64,000 bases of DNA, from the NCBI GenBank assembly GCA_964602515.1, contig CAZRRJ010000012.1, positions 1-64,000 on the forward strand, written 5' to 3'. A model generated the notes under the pieces. That model saw only the letters and a program-made list of their open reading frames with translations. It did not search any database and was not told the origin of the DNA. Positions 17,766-26,079 of this stretch are shown here, in pieces; the first letter of the stretch is position 1; each line of letters opens with the position of its first letter. A program made the translations under genes and the position numbers. This DNA comes from Carboxylicivirga sp964602515. GTDB lineage: Bacteria > Bacteroidota > Bacteroidia > Bacteroidales > Marinilabiliaceae.

Positions 17766-19581
17766 TTAATTTATTCCACCAATTTTTCTTTAAAATAATC
17801 ATACAAACTAAAGTTATAATAATGGTTATCACCATTGGTGTGGTTTGTGCTAACACAAGGTACATTGGAATAACAACCAGGCATGTTTGCGCAATAACGC
17901 CTATAACTACATTGAATGCATCTCGTTTAAAATTCTTATCGCTGACAAAGTCCGGATCTTCTGCTATTACTTTATCATGTATTGGTTTCCAAAACCCCCA
18001 TGGACGGACTTTTTTATAAAAATTCATTAAGGTTTTATCATCATTGGGAGGTGCTAAAAACGTACCTACCACACACCCTATAACTGAGATTAATAATAAT
18101 AATGGAAAATAGTACAGATCAAGTGTTTCACTAAATATGTATGGAAAAATCAGTGCTGGAACCAGACCTGCTACCATACCCCAGAAAAAACCTGAACCAT
18201 TAAATCGCCACCAATGCCATTTTAAAACATTTGAAGCCACATAACTCCCATATAAAGCGGACACCAGCCATTGCAAAATAGAATTAACATCTGTAGCAAA
18301 AATACCAAATATGACACTGATAATAACAACTATTAATCCGGTTGTATAATTCGTTAATTTTAATTGTCGACCTGTTGCATTTTTATTATAATATTTTAAA
18401 TAAATATCGTTTACAATATAAGCCTGAGCTGCATTTAACGTTCCGGCAAATGTAGACATAAAGGCCGCCAGAAGACCGGCCAATAGTAAGCCCATAAAAC
18501 CAACCGGCACAAATTCGCTAATAGCAGAAGGAAGGATCTGTTCGAAGTCAATTTTGCCTGCAACAACAAGATTTAACTGGTCATAATAGAGAATAGCTAA
18601 TACAGCAAACCCGGTAATCATCAGGTATCGGGCAGGCATTAACACTACACTTACAAAACCACTCATCTTAGCTGCCTCTTTGGGCGAACTAGTCGAAAGA
18701 ATTTTTTGCATATCATAATTAGGTGCCGGCCCTGCCAAACTGGCCAATACGCCTTTAAAAAGCATCATCATAAAGAATATTCCAAAAAGGGAATAACCAT
18801 CAGAAGCAATTTTACTATTTACCTCATCAATTATGCCCGTCCAATCCATATTCATCTTCCAATCAAAAAACGGATTCATCCATCCATCAGGCACATTTAA
18901 AGTATTTCCATCTAAAGCAGTAATAGCAATAAACGCAATAACAAATGCAGAAATAGTCATAATCAGGTATTGAACAACATCAGCCCATACAATTCCGGAC
19001 ATACCACCCATAACAGAATAAAAAACAGCAAATGATGTAAAGATTATACCATATACATGAGATACATATGCTGCCGGCACTTCAAAAGGAATATAAGGTG
19101 CAATGTATTCCCAGGGAATAAATATCTCAACAAATTTTCCCAGGCCAATAAAACCATAAGCCAAAAAACCTAAGCAGTTAACCAGTGCAAATATGACAAC
19201 AATAGTATGCGATAACCTGCCATCTTTACCACTACCAAACCTAAAGCTTATCCACTCAGCTCCGGTAGTCACATTAGAACGGCGTAACCAACTTGATAGA
19301 TACACCATTAAAAAGACCTGATTAAAAACAGGCCACAACCATGGTATCCAGATGCTCTTCAAGCCATAAACAAAGGTGAGTGTTACCAACCACATGGTAC
19401 CTGAAATATCAAACATACCTGAGGCATTAGACAAGCCTAACATATACCAGGGAATTTTCTTTCCTCCGAGCAGGTAGGAAGATATATCATTTTGAGCCCG
19501 CTTTTTTAATAGCAACCCAATTGCAATCGTTGACAATAAATACGTCAGTATGATAATAAAATCAAGGCTTTCTAAATTCAT
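17755..19581 (-). CDS. Sodium:solute symporter (SSS family)
   Basis: A 608-residue inner-membrane protein with about 13-14 hydrophobic segments. SSS features are visible: the N-terminal helix with LLLKKRAQNDISSYLLGGKKIPWYM (about 24-48), the SNASGMFDISGTMWL segment (about 52-66) and AAFMSTFAGTLNAAQAY (about 375-391), which resembles the sodium-site helix. Encoded between the GH5 and GH130 genes, it is best explained as importer of the disaccharide product consumed by GH130. The C-terminal cytoplasmic loop and two last helices resemble sugar-type SSS members. Confidence 0.88.
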   Translation of the reverse strand: MNLESLDFIIILTYLLSTIAIGLLLKKRAQNDISSYLLGGKKIPWYMLGLSNASGMFDISGTMWLVTLTFVYGLKSIWIPWLWPVFNQVFLMVYLSSWLRRSNVTTGAEWISFRFGSGKDGRLSHTIVVIFALVNCLGFLAYGFIGLGKFVEIFIPWEYIAPYIPFEVPAAYVSHVYGIIFTSFAVFYSVMGGMSGIVWADVVQYLIMTISAFVIAFIAITALDGNTLNVPDGWMNPFFDWKMNMDWTGIIDEVNSKIASDGYSLFGIFFMMMLFKGVLASLAGPAPNYDMQKILSTSSPKEAAKMSGFVSVVLMPARYLMITGFAVLAILYYDQLNLVVAGKIDFEQILPSAISEFVPVGFMGLLLAGLLAAFMSTFAGTLNAAQAYIVNDIYLKYYNKNATGRQLKLTNYTTGLIVVIISVIFGIFATDVNSILQWLVSALYGSYVASNVLKWHWWRFNGSGFFWGMVAGLVPALIFPYIFSETLDLYYFPLLLLISVIGCVVGTFLAPPNDDKTLMNFYKKVRPWGFWKPIHDKVIAEDPDFVSDKNFKRDAFNVVIGVIAQTCLVVIPMYLVLAQTTPMVITIIITLVCMIILKKNWWNKLSDD

Positions 19582-19702
19582 TTTTTGAATAACTATTTAT
19601 AATGGTATTCCTTTTTGCTCAACTCCAATCTTCGTAATAAAACCTATCATAAAATTACCAACAGGTTTTACTCGTTTTAATATTTAGATGATAAGATCCG
19701 GT

Positions 19703-21346
19703 TTATTGTTCAAACTGAAGTTTAACAGTTCTGTTACCTCCCCTGTTTGTAGGATGAACAATTACCCAACCAGCATCTGTTCCTTCCATCTTTTCAATAT
19801 CAATATGTCCATCATTCACCAATTCTTCTCTATTTAATCGCGAAAGCCAGGGAACGTATAGAACCGTTGGAGCAGTATTTTCTTTAGCTTCATTCCATTG
19901 AGTTGTTAACACTAAAGATTCGTGATTAAATTCATAATTCAACAGTTCGCCATTGGTATAAGCCGGGTATGGTCGTAACAATGCCTTTTGAAAGTACTCC
20001 AGATTTTCTTTTCCAGGGTCGTAAGACCAGTAAGCATTACCAAATAAGTTTTTCTCAATTAAGCTAACTGCATAACGAGCAACCGGAACAATACCATCTG
20101 AATGGTTATAGTATGCGCCCCATTCTCCAAGCCAAACCGGCATTTTCAGCTGATGTCCTTTTTCTTTTATCCTGTCATAAATAAAAGTTATCCTTTCAGA
20201 ATTAGAAGCTGCCGCAGCCTCTGTATCTGTCACTAAATCGTATCCATGTGGTGCATAAGCCACTAAGGGGTCTGGTGTTCCATCAGGAAGCAAAACTCTT
20301 TCAATACTACTTCTTACCCCCATATTACTAAAATAACTGTGCTCTAAAAACAAAATATGCTTCGTATCAACCTCTCGTATAGCATTTGCCACCTTTTGGT
20401 ACATAGCCTGCAGGTGTGTACTTTCAAATTCCTTATTAAAAGGGTAGAGCGCATCTATTACATGTGAATAGTTGGCACGTGTCGACATAAATTTAAGTGC
20501 TTCCGTCCGCTTATTTACATCTCCCCAAATGGCTTCCAGCTCTCCTTCTGTTAACATTTTTCCTGTTGTAGTATAAACCAACTCCCCGTATGCTGTAAGC
20601 AGTGCTGGCATTGCATAAAGTGCGGATGATCCGGCAAAGGGTTCATTCATAATATCATAACCAATTACTGTTGAATTATTGGCATAACGCTTAGCAATAT
20701 GCTTCCACAGGTTGGCATAATGATCCTGCACACCTATTCCGTCCGGCGCCGGTTTATTGGCCCAAAAGTTATCAAAAGCCGTATGAACCGCTTCACTCAT
20801 AATGTATGCATCACTCCATACATCTCCTGTTGTATGTGTTTTCCCTTCATCCAGAGTAGCCCATTCTGGTGCCCCGTTACTATACTTTACACTAAATAAA
20901 TCCTGGTGCATATCAAGAATAACAAACAATCCATTATCTGCTGCCCATTGAATTCGTTTATCAATTTCCTGCAAATAATGCTCATTATAAACACCTGGCT
21001 CTGGTTCAAAACCATCCCAACAAATATAAAAGCGTATACAATTAAACCCCCAACGCTTCATATTGGTATAAAATTCAGGCCCTGCTTTAAAAAGGTATTG
21101 CTCTTCACTGGATTTACTTACAACATTAATTCCATTCAGAATTACTTGTCTTCCATTATTATCAACAAAACGATCTCCGTCAACGGTAATTTGCGCCGGA
21201 ACTGTATATTGTTTTAAGATATGTTTATCCTGCTCAACACATCCTATTCCCGTTATATAGCTTAATAGCACAATAGCAAGATAATTTATCACTTTAAGTT
21301 TTTTTCTTCTCCACATAATACTGAGTTTAAATATTTTAAATTTCAT
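19703..21346 (-). CDS. GH5 glycoside hydrolase, endoglycoceramidase-like, probable lipoprotein
   Basis: A 547-residue exported enzyme. From the alternative start Met11 (21316) the signal ends in YITGIGC, a possible lipobox, suggesting surface anchoring. The (beta/alpha)8 domain carries patterns typical of endoglycosylceramidases: FEPEPGVYNEHYL, then VILDMHQDLFS followed by NGAPEWA (about 155-175), the acid/base IGYDIMNEPF and the nucleophile LGEWGAYY. A C-terminal beta-sandwich (about 450-547) also fits that group. The family cleaves the bond between the oligosaccharide and ceramide of glycosphingolipids; related GH5 members act on other aryl or lipid glycosides. The gene is 121 bp upstream of the symporter gene. 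Confidence 0.8.
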   Translation of the reverse strand: MKFKIFKLSIMWRRKKLKVINYLAIVLLSYITGIGCVEQDKHILKQYTVPAQITVDGDRFVDNNGRQVILNGINVVSKSSEEQYLFKAGPEFYTNMKRWGFNCIRFYICWDGFEPEPGVYNEHYLQEIDKRIQWAADNGLFVILDMHQDLFSVKYSNGAPEWATLDEGKTHTTGDVWSDAYIMSEAVHTAFDNFWANKPAPDGIGVQDHYANLWKHIAKRYANNSTVIGYDIMNEPFAGSSALYAMPALLTAYGELVYTTTGKMLTEGELEAIWGDVNKRTEALKFMSTRANYSHVIDALYPFNKEFESTHLQAMYQKVANAIREVDTKHILFLEHSYFSNMGVRSSIERVLLPDGTPDPLVAYAPHGYDLVTDTEAAAASNSERITFIYDRIKEKGHQLKMPVWLGEWGAYYNHSDGIVPVARYAVSLIEKNLFGNAYWSYDPGKENLEYFQKALLRPYPAYTNGELLNYEFNHESLVLTTQWNEAKENTAPTVLYVPWLSRLNREELVNDGHIDIEKMEGTDAGWVIVHPTNRGGNRTVKLQFEQ

Positions 21347-21520
21347 CCGGTTATTTTATAATAATCTCTTATCCCTTTACCAAAAGCAATAGTAATCACA
21401 CCGAAGATACTTTTCTAACATTATAATCACCTTATTATAGTATAATAAAGAACACTTCTCAATACCTCTGCAACCACTATACTAATTTCAAATCATTTAA
21501 TTAACTACAAAAATATTTGA

Positions 21521-21528
21521 TACCTTTG
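21521..21528 (+). promoter_or_regulatory. Putative -7 promoter element of the AraC gene (TACCTTTG)
   Basis: A TAnnTTTG match 57 bp before the AraC start codon; no convincing -33 element is seen. Confidence 0.4.
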
Positions 21529-21584
21529 CCACTTTCTAATACTATTTTATCAATTTACAATTATTAATCGGCAAAGACACAGTA

Positions 21585-22466
21585 ATGGCAAAAACACAGT
21601 CATCAGTGCATCGAGAGATTACACCACTTACACCAGGTGATTGCCTGATGGTATTTGAGCGAACTAAGGAATTCTTTGATTTTCCCATCCACTTTCACCC
21701 GGAATATGAATTGAACCTGATTATTGATGCAAGTGGAGCTAAGCGGATAATAGGTGACCATATGGAGGAGATTACCGATTATGAGTTAGTACTAAGCGGT
21801 TCTAACCTCAATCATGGATGGAAACAAGGCTCTTGCAAGGATAAGTTAATAAAGGAAATTACCATCCAGTTTCATCATGATTTGTTTAATGAAAATTTGC
21901 TGGATCGCAATATAATGAAACCAGTAAAAGATTTACTTAAACGCTCTTCCAGTGGCATCCTTTTTTCTGAGGAAGCAACAAAATTAATGCTTCCAAGATT
22001 TTATAATTTGTCAAAGAAAAATGGTTTTGATTCTTTTATTGAGTTACTTTCCCTGCTTTATGATTTATCAAATACCAGAAATCAACGCTTACTATCATCG
22101 ACTCAGCCCCGGGATGATGATTTCTACAACAGTGGGAAAATTAAGAAGGCATATGAGTATATCCAGCTCAATTTCCGTAATAAAATAAAGCTTGAAGATG
22201 TATCTGGCGAACTGAATATGACCGCCATATCATTTAGTCGCTTAATTAAACAGCGCACAGGAAAAACGTTTGTTGAGTTTCTGAATGATTACCGTATCGG
22301 ATGCGCTTCAAGAATGCTGATAGAAGCAAATGACAGTATAGCTGAAATAGCTTTTAAATGTGGATTTAATAACCTGGCTAACTTCAACCGGGTTTTCAAA
22401 AAGTCTAAACATTGTTCTCCATCACAGTTTAAAGATAATTTTTCAGGTACCAAGCGATTCTATTAA
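21585..22466 (+). CDS. AraC-family transcriptional regulator with cupin sensor
   Basis: A 293-residue regulator: an N-terminal cupin-like domain (about 20-100; IHFHPEYELNLIIDASG is the typical sugar-sensing strand pair) and a C-terminal double helix-turn-helix (about 190-290) with VSGELNMTAISFSRLIKQRTGKTF-like and IAEIAFKCGFNNLANFNRVFKK segments. It is divergent from the GH5-symporter-GH130 set with a 238-bp gap, so it probably senses a sugar product and controls that set. Confidence 0.9.
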   Translation: MAKTQSSVHREITPLTPGDCLMVFERTKEFFDFPIHFHPEYELNLIIDASGAKRIIGDHMEEITDYELVLSGSNLNHGWKQGSCKDKLIKEITIQFHHDLFNENLLDRNIMKPVKDLLKRSSSGILFSEEATKLMLPRFYNLSKKNGFDSFIELLSLLYDLSNTRNQRLLSSTQPRDDDFYNSGKIKKAYEYIQLNFRNKIKLEDVSGELNMTAISFSRLIKQRTGKTFVEFLNDYRIGCASRMLIEANDSIAEIAFKCGFNNLANFNRVFKKSKHCSPSQFKDNFSGTKRFY

Positions 22467-22737
22467 TAGAGACCAAGCTCTCTGTAACCTAACTACTCCT
22501 GTTTTATTTATCGCCCCAGCTATGAGGCGTAAGTGAATATTAACCAATCTTAACATCAAAACTTCACAAAACCAAAACGTTGTATTTGTTTTCATCTTTT
22601 CATTCCAAAACCAAAATCAACGATTTGGCGATGCTTGCCGGAGCTGCGAACCTCCAGAAACCAGTCGGCTCACTTATGCTTTTTTTAGCCATTGTTAGCA
22701 ACAGTACTTTTTTCTATTGAACATTTACGGAACCAGT

Positions 22738-23076
22738 CTAGTTATAATTTTTTTTTTCTTGATTAAGGTAAAGTTGATTCAATTCAAACGAAAGAATATT
22801 ATTCAAGCCTTGCATTCCAACAATCGCCATAATATCAACAGTTCCTCCAGTATTTTTTTTAGTAGATACTATCTGAGCCACAAATATATCTTCTATATCC
22901 AGGTTTTATGTCATTAATGGATTCAAAGGAAAATGGTCTGTCTGCAATTATGTTGAAGCAATCAAAAAACGTCTAAAAATATTTGTCAGCTTGACAACTC
23001 CGAATTTTGTAACACCAAAATGATAAATTCGAACCAAGTCTTGTTTTACCAATTTACTTAATCTATCATTCGTCAT
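22738..23076 (-). pseudogene. Decayed ParE/RelE-type toxin gene
   Basis: Read across frames, the minus strand gives a ParE-like protein. It starts at ATG 23076 (MTNDRLSKLVKQDLVRIYHF, then GVTKFG) and shifts frame to QADKYF, an in-frame TAG and TFFDCFNIIADRPFSFES. It goes on to IKPGYRRYICGSDSIY, then after a shift at an A8 run to VDIMAIVGMQGLNNIL, ending at a TAG (22738-22740). These blocks match the order of ParE toxins (QADKYF, RPF.FE, GYRR..CG, IMAI.G.Q). Two frameshifts and one nonsense codon mean it is not functional. Confidence 0.75.
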
Positions 23077-23225
23077 TAAGCAACGATTTTGATTGCTTAA
23101 AATCTCTTTTTTGGAGTCATTGGTAAAAACCACTTTTCTTCAGCTTTATCCAATTTAACCCTGAGCCAATCAACTTGAGTTTGCTTTTTCCTGCTGTATA
23201 ATCAGAGATATATCTATTTTTACTG
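23066..23225 (-). pseudogene. Decayed ParD-type antitoxin remnant
   Basis: Just upstream of the toxin relic, fragments in three frames join into an antitoxin C-terminus: YISDYTAG, KKQTQVDWLRVKLDKAEE, GFTNDSKKEI-like sequence and KQSKSLLNDE followed by TGA (23066-23068). The toxin ATG lies inside the last codons, the overlap usual for parDE. The N-terminal DNA-binding part is missing; the nitroreductase start codon lies about 25 bp away on the other strand. Confidence 0.6.
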
Positions 23226-23249
23226 TTTTTAAACAAATTAATAAGGCAA

Positions 23250-24077
23250 ATGCTAAATTTTAAAATAAACGAAGATCTGTGCACGCAATGTGGATTATGC
23301 TCACAAGAGTGCCCCACACTAATTATCAATGGTAAAAAAGGCACTCCTGAAATAAAGGAAGGAAAAGATAAGAACTGTATAAAATGTCAACATTGCCTAG
23401 CAATATGCCCTACCGGCGCATTATCTATATTAAAAAAACAAGCTAAAGATAGTATTTCTGTAAAGGGTGAAACTCCATCACCGGAAGCACTGGAGCGCTT
23501 AATTAAAACACGCCGTTCTATTCGCAAATTTAGAAATGAAGAAATTAGTATCGAAACCAACCAAAAGCTAATTGAAGCTGCCGCCTGTGCCCCGACAGGA
23601 CACAATAAAAACCAAGTTTTACTCTCTGTTACTGACAATAAAGCAGGTTTAGCTAAAGTAAGAACACTGGTTTACGATGCCATTAGGCAAGCTGTAGAGA
23701 CCGGCACTTTAGCCCCTGAATTATCTGTTTATAAGAATTTTCAGAGCTTGTGGGAAAATAAGAATATAGATATTTTATTCAGGGATGCTCCTCACCTAAT
23801 TGTTGCTTCGGCACCCAAAGCCGATTCAAATTCTGTGCCCAATTGTGTTATTGCATTAAGCTACTTTGAACTATTGGCTAATACAATGGGAATAGGAACA
23901 CTTTGGGATGGCCTCTTAAAGATTGTGTTTGATAATATAGCTCCTGAATTAAAAACTACACTTGGTATACCTGATGACCATGTAATCGGTTATATGATAG
24001 TATATGGATTGCCTGCTGTTAAATACAGCAGGGGCATACAAAGCGAAGGACTAAATCTTAATAGAATAAATCTGTAA
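23250..24077 (+). CDS. Nitroreductase-family protein with N-terminal 2[4Fe-4S] ferredoxin domain
   Basis: A 275-residue redox protein. Residues 1-65 form a bacterial-type ferredoxin with CTQCGLCSQECP and CIKCQHCLAICP motifs, enough for two [4Fe-4S] clusters. Residues about 85-265 are an FMN-binding nitroreductase domain starting RLIKTRRSIRKFRNEEI, with AACAPTGHNKNQ as a flavin-contact region. Such fusions pass electrons from ferredoxin or a low-potential donor to FMN. The substrate is unknown. Flavodoxin is encoded nearby, so both may belong to iron- or redox-linked electron transfer. Confidence 0.9.
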   Translation: MLNFKINEDLCTQCGLCSQECPTLIINGKKGTPEIKEGKDKNCIKCQHCLAICPTGALSILKKQAKDSISVKGETPSPEALERLIKTRRSIRKFRNEEISIETNQKLIEAAACAPTGHNKNQVLLSVTDNKAGLAKVRTLVYDAIRQAVETGTLAPELSVYKNFQSLWENKNIDILFRDAPHLIVASAPKADSNSVPNCVIALSYFELLANTMGIGTLWDGLLKIVFDNIAPELKTTLGIPDDHVIGYMIVYGLPAVKYSRGIQSEGLNLNRINL

Positions 24078-24175
24078 ATCATTACCCTGAATTTTATCCG
24101 GGTTCTGATCTTTTCTGACTATATTATAACACCCTAAGTATTCAATAAAGTATTTTTCAGAATGTATAGAAGTCG

Positions 24176-24517
24176 TTAAGAAGCTTCTTTTAACAAAGAG
24201 GCTTCTTCTTTATTCCTTAAGTAACGCGAACACTGTATCACTTGATTATATCCAAGCAGGGTTCCCAAAATAAAATCTTCTTCGGGAGTCAGTTCGTTTA
24301 GTTTTTTATGGCAAAAACAACAAATAACATCAACACACTCTTTAGCTCCAAAAAAGACATTTACTTTCTGACTTGTCACTTGTTGTATGATATAATGAAT
24401 GTTGTTGGCTTTTAGCTTCTTCAATGCCATCTCAACATCACCTGCCGCCATGGTATGCAATATTAAATTACGCAACCCCTTTTTATACTCATATATATGA
24501 TGACAAAATACTTTCAT
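24176..24517 (-). CDS. DUF2023-family protein
   Basis: A 113-residue protein of unknown function. The N-terminus MKVFCHHIYEYKKGLRNLILHT and the segment VNVFFGAKECVDVI are what I recognise as DUF2023. Cysteines occur at several positions (ICCFCHKK), but no clear metal motif can be assigned. It lies downstream of the flavodoxin gene on the same strand, an association I recall for this family, so a role with flavodoxin is inferred. A structured 110-nt region separates the two genes. Confidence 0.75.
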   Translation of the reverse strand: MKVFCHHIYEYKKGLRNLILHTMAAGDVEMALKKLKANNIHYIIQQVTSQKVNVFFGAKECVDVICCFCHKKLNELTPEEDFILGTLLGYNQVIQCSRYLRNKEEASLLKEAS

Positions 24518-24554
24518 TGTTTGTTAGTTTCAATATTATTAGAACATTAAAATA

Positions 24555-24663
24555 AAAAAGAACAAGCTAAACCTGCATGGCTATTTTTTTAATACCCTTA
24601 GTGTACGTTTACACAGCAACAAATGAACATTGGAATTATGCAGATTATCAGCTTGCTCTTTTA
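24555..24663 (-). ncRNA. Structured RNA or terminator between flavodoxin and DUF2023 genes
   Basis: Three nested inverted repeats share one centre: an outer 13-bp stem (24650-24663 with 24555-24568, one G-U pair on the minus strand), CTGCAT/ATGCAG (24573-24578 with 24638-24643), and an inner GTGTA/TACAC hairpin (24601-24614). On the minus strand the outer stem is followed by a T run. It reads as a large terminator or attenuator controlling read-through into DUF2023, possibly a stable small RNA. Confidence 0.45.
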
Positions 24664-24742
24664 AGCAATTAAGGCTTACAAAAGAGTATTGGCAAAAGAT
24701 CAAAGGTATAGTCAATAATCAACATGCCTTAATTGTATTTTC

Positions 24743-25246
24743 TTATTCTAAGTGGTGATGCAAATCATTAAGCCATTTAGCTACACGTTCATCGGTTTTA
24801 TCGCTTTCATTATCTTCATCAAGTACTAATCCAACAAACTGATCATCAACAGAAGCAGTAGAAGCATCAAAGTTATAATCACTTACCGGCACCATACCAA
24901 CTATTTCACAACCTTTATCAACAATGGCATTGTATATTGTTCCCATTCCATCCACAAAAGTATCCGGATAAGCATCAGCATCGCCCAAACCAAACAAAGC
25001 TACTTTTTTACCTTCCAGATTGGCCTTTTTAAGGTCAGAAATAAAGCCTTCCCAATCGTCCTGCAAATCACCTAATCCCCATGTACTTGTGCCCAAAAAC
25101 AAAAAATCATATTTTTCAATCTCTGCACTTGATGAGTTTTCAACATTAATTAAATCTGTTGTTACATTCAATTGAGCCTGTATAGCTTCTGCAACTGCTT
25201 GCGTGTTTCCGGTGCTTGTACCGAAAAAAATAGCGGTTTTTTTCAT
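24743..25246 (-). CDS. fldA: Flavodoxin, long-chain
   Basis: A 167-residue FMN protein that carries low-potential electrons, often replacing ferredoxin under iron limitation. The phosphate-binding loop FFGTSTGNTQAVAEAI is at residues 8-23. The FMN-contacting STWGLGDLQDDW (about 54-65) and the second aromatic loop LGDADAYPDTFVDGMG (about 87-102) are present. The roughly 20-residue insertion typical of long-chain flavodoxins (DYNFDASTASVDDQFVGLVLDE region) is also present. A promoter and structured leader lie upstream. Confidence 0.95.
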   Translation of the reverse strand: MKKTAIFFGTSTGNTQAVAEAIQAQLNVTTDLINVENSSSAEIEKYDFLFLGTSTWGLGDLQDDWEGFISDLKKANLEGKKVALFGLGDADAYPDTFVDGMGTIYNAIVDKGCEIVGMVPVSDYNFDASTASVDDQFVGLVLDEDNESDKTDERVAKWLNDLHHHLE

Positions 25247-25264
25247 CTGTTTATAATTTTATCT

Positions 25265-25369
25265 TCATTGGTCAACTGGGCAAACGCCCTCCCGATAGTC
25301 ATCCGGGTTCATATGATCAAAATTTACATATTTGTTTCACCTTGTCTTCTTTTAACTTGTACAAAAGTA
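25265..25369 (-). promoter_or_regulatory. Flavodoxin promoter and structured 5' leader with a 15-codon ORF
   Basis: TACTTTTG (25369-25362, minus strand) fits the -7 consensus. The roughly 110-nt leader holds two adjacent hairpins: CCCG/CGGG around 25291-25307 and GGGC-GTTT-GCCC at 25278-25289. A 15-codon ATG-to-TGA frame (25312 to 25265; MNPDDYREGVCPVDQ) spans both hairpins. Leader control is inferred from this layout. Confidence 0.4.
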
Positions 25370-25522
25370 GGGTGTCTATAATGCTCCTGCAATCGCATAA
25401 AGTTGGGGTTTTACCTGTTTGGTTTTCTTTGTTTTTTATTTACAATTATCTGATCTTATGCCAACTACATGCAAGTTATCCCAATATATGGCTACTAATA
25501 ATTGGTGAATAGTACTCTTTAC

Positions 25523-25873
25523 TTAGTTTGATCCAACAGAAATACCTATTTCTTTGGTGGATAAAAAGTAACCACCCCCTACAATGCGGCTTGTATTGGA
25601 AAGTAATAGCTGTAACTCTTCAAGCTCTTTTCTATTTAGCATCATAGAAACATTTTGGTGACCAATTGGCACAATTATTTTTCGCTTATAGGCAATATTA
25701 TAATTTACGCTTTCGTAGTATCTCCCGTCCATCCGCTCAAAACATTTTTTAAAATAGTCGTACTCCTTATCGCTAAAAGAGAAAAGAAAGTTAAAAAACT
25801 CAATATGTATCTTTTCGCAGTTAGGACATATAAATACTCTTCCATTTTTACTTTGATTAATAATCTTATCCAT
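25523..25873 (-). CDS. Hypothetical protein, possibly DUF6686-like
   Basis: A 116-residue protein starting ATG. One CxxC pair (FICPNCEKIHIEF, about 15-27) suggests half of a zinc site. The middle is aromatic and charged (FFNFLFSFSDKEYDYFKKCFERM), and a Leu-rich helix (LNRKELEELQLLL) lies near the C-terminus. The pattern recalls small Bacteroidetes proteins labelled DUF6686, which is a tentative match. It is monocistronic between flavodoxin and the divergent tricorn-type gene. Confidence 0.6.
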   Translation of the reverse strand: MDKIINQSKNGRVFICPNCEKIHIEFFNFLFSFSDKEYDYFKKCFERMDGRYYESVNYNIAYKRKIIVPIGHQNVSMMLNRKELEELQLLLSNTSRIVGGGYFLSTKEIGISVGSN

Positions 25874-26079
25874 TATCTGTACTTTTTTTATTGAAGATGG
25901 GTATTAAACAAATGTTCATCAATCGCTAATAATGGGGAAAAAGGTCATCCTGGGGCAATATTTGTAAAAAAAGTACCACAATTAATCAATGTTCATCACC
26001 TTGCTCCCATAAATTTTTTACCTATTTTCGGACTGCTTAAACCTTATGAAACATTTGTCTAAAACCTTAAATCAAAAAA

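Noticed and set aside
22621..22700. Integron attC-like cassette end downstream of the AraC gene
   Set aside because: A GC-rich patch followed by GTTAGCAAC looked suggestive, but the paired core sites and hairpin expected of attC could not be matched.
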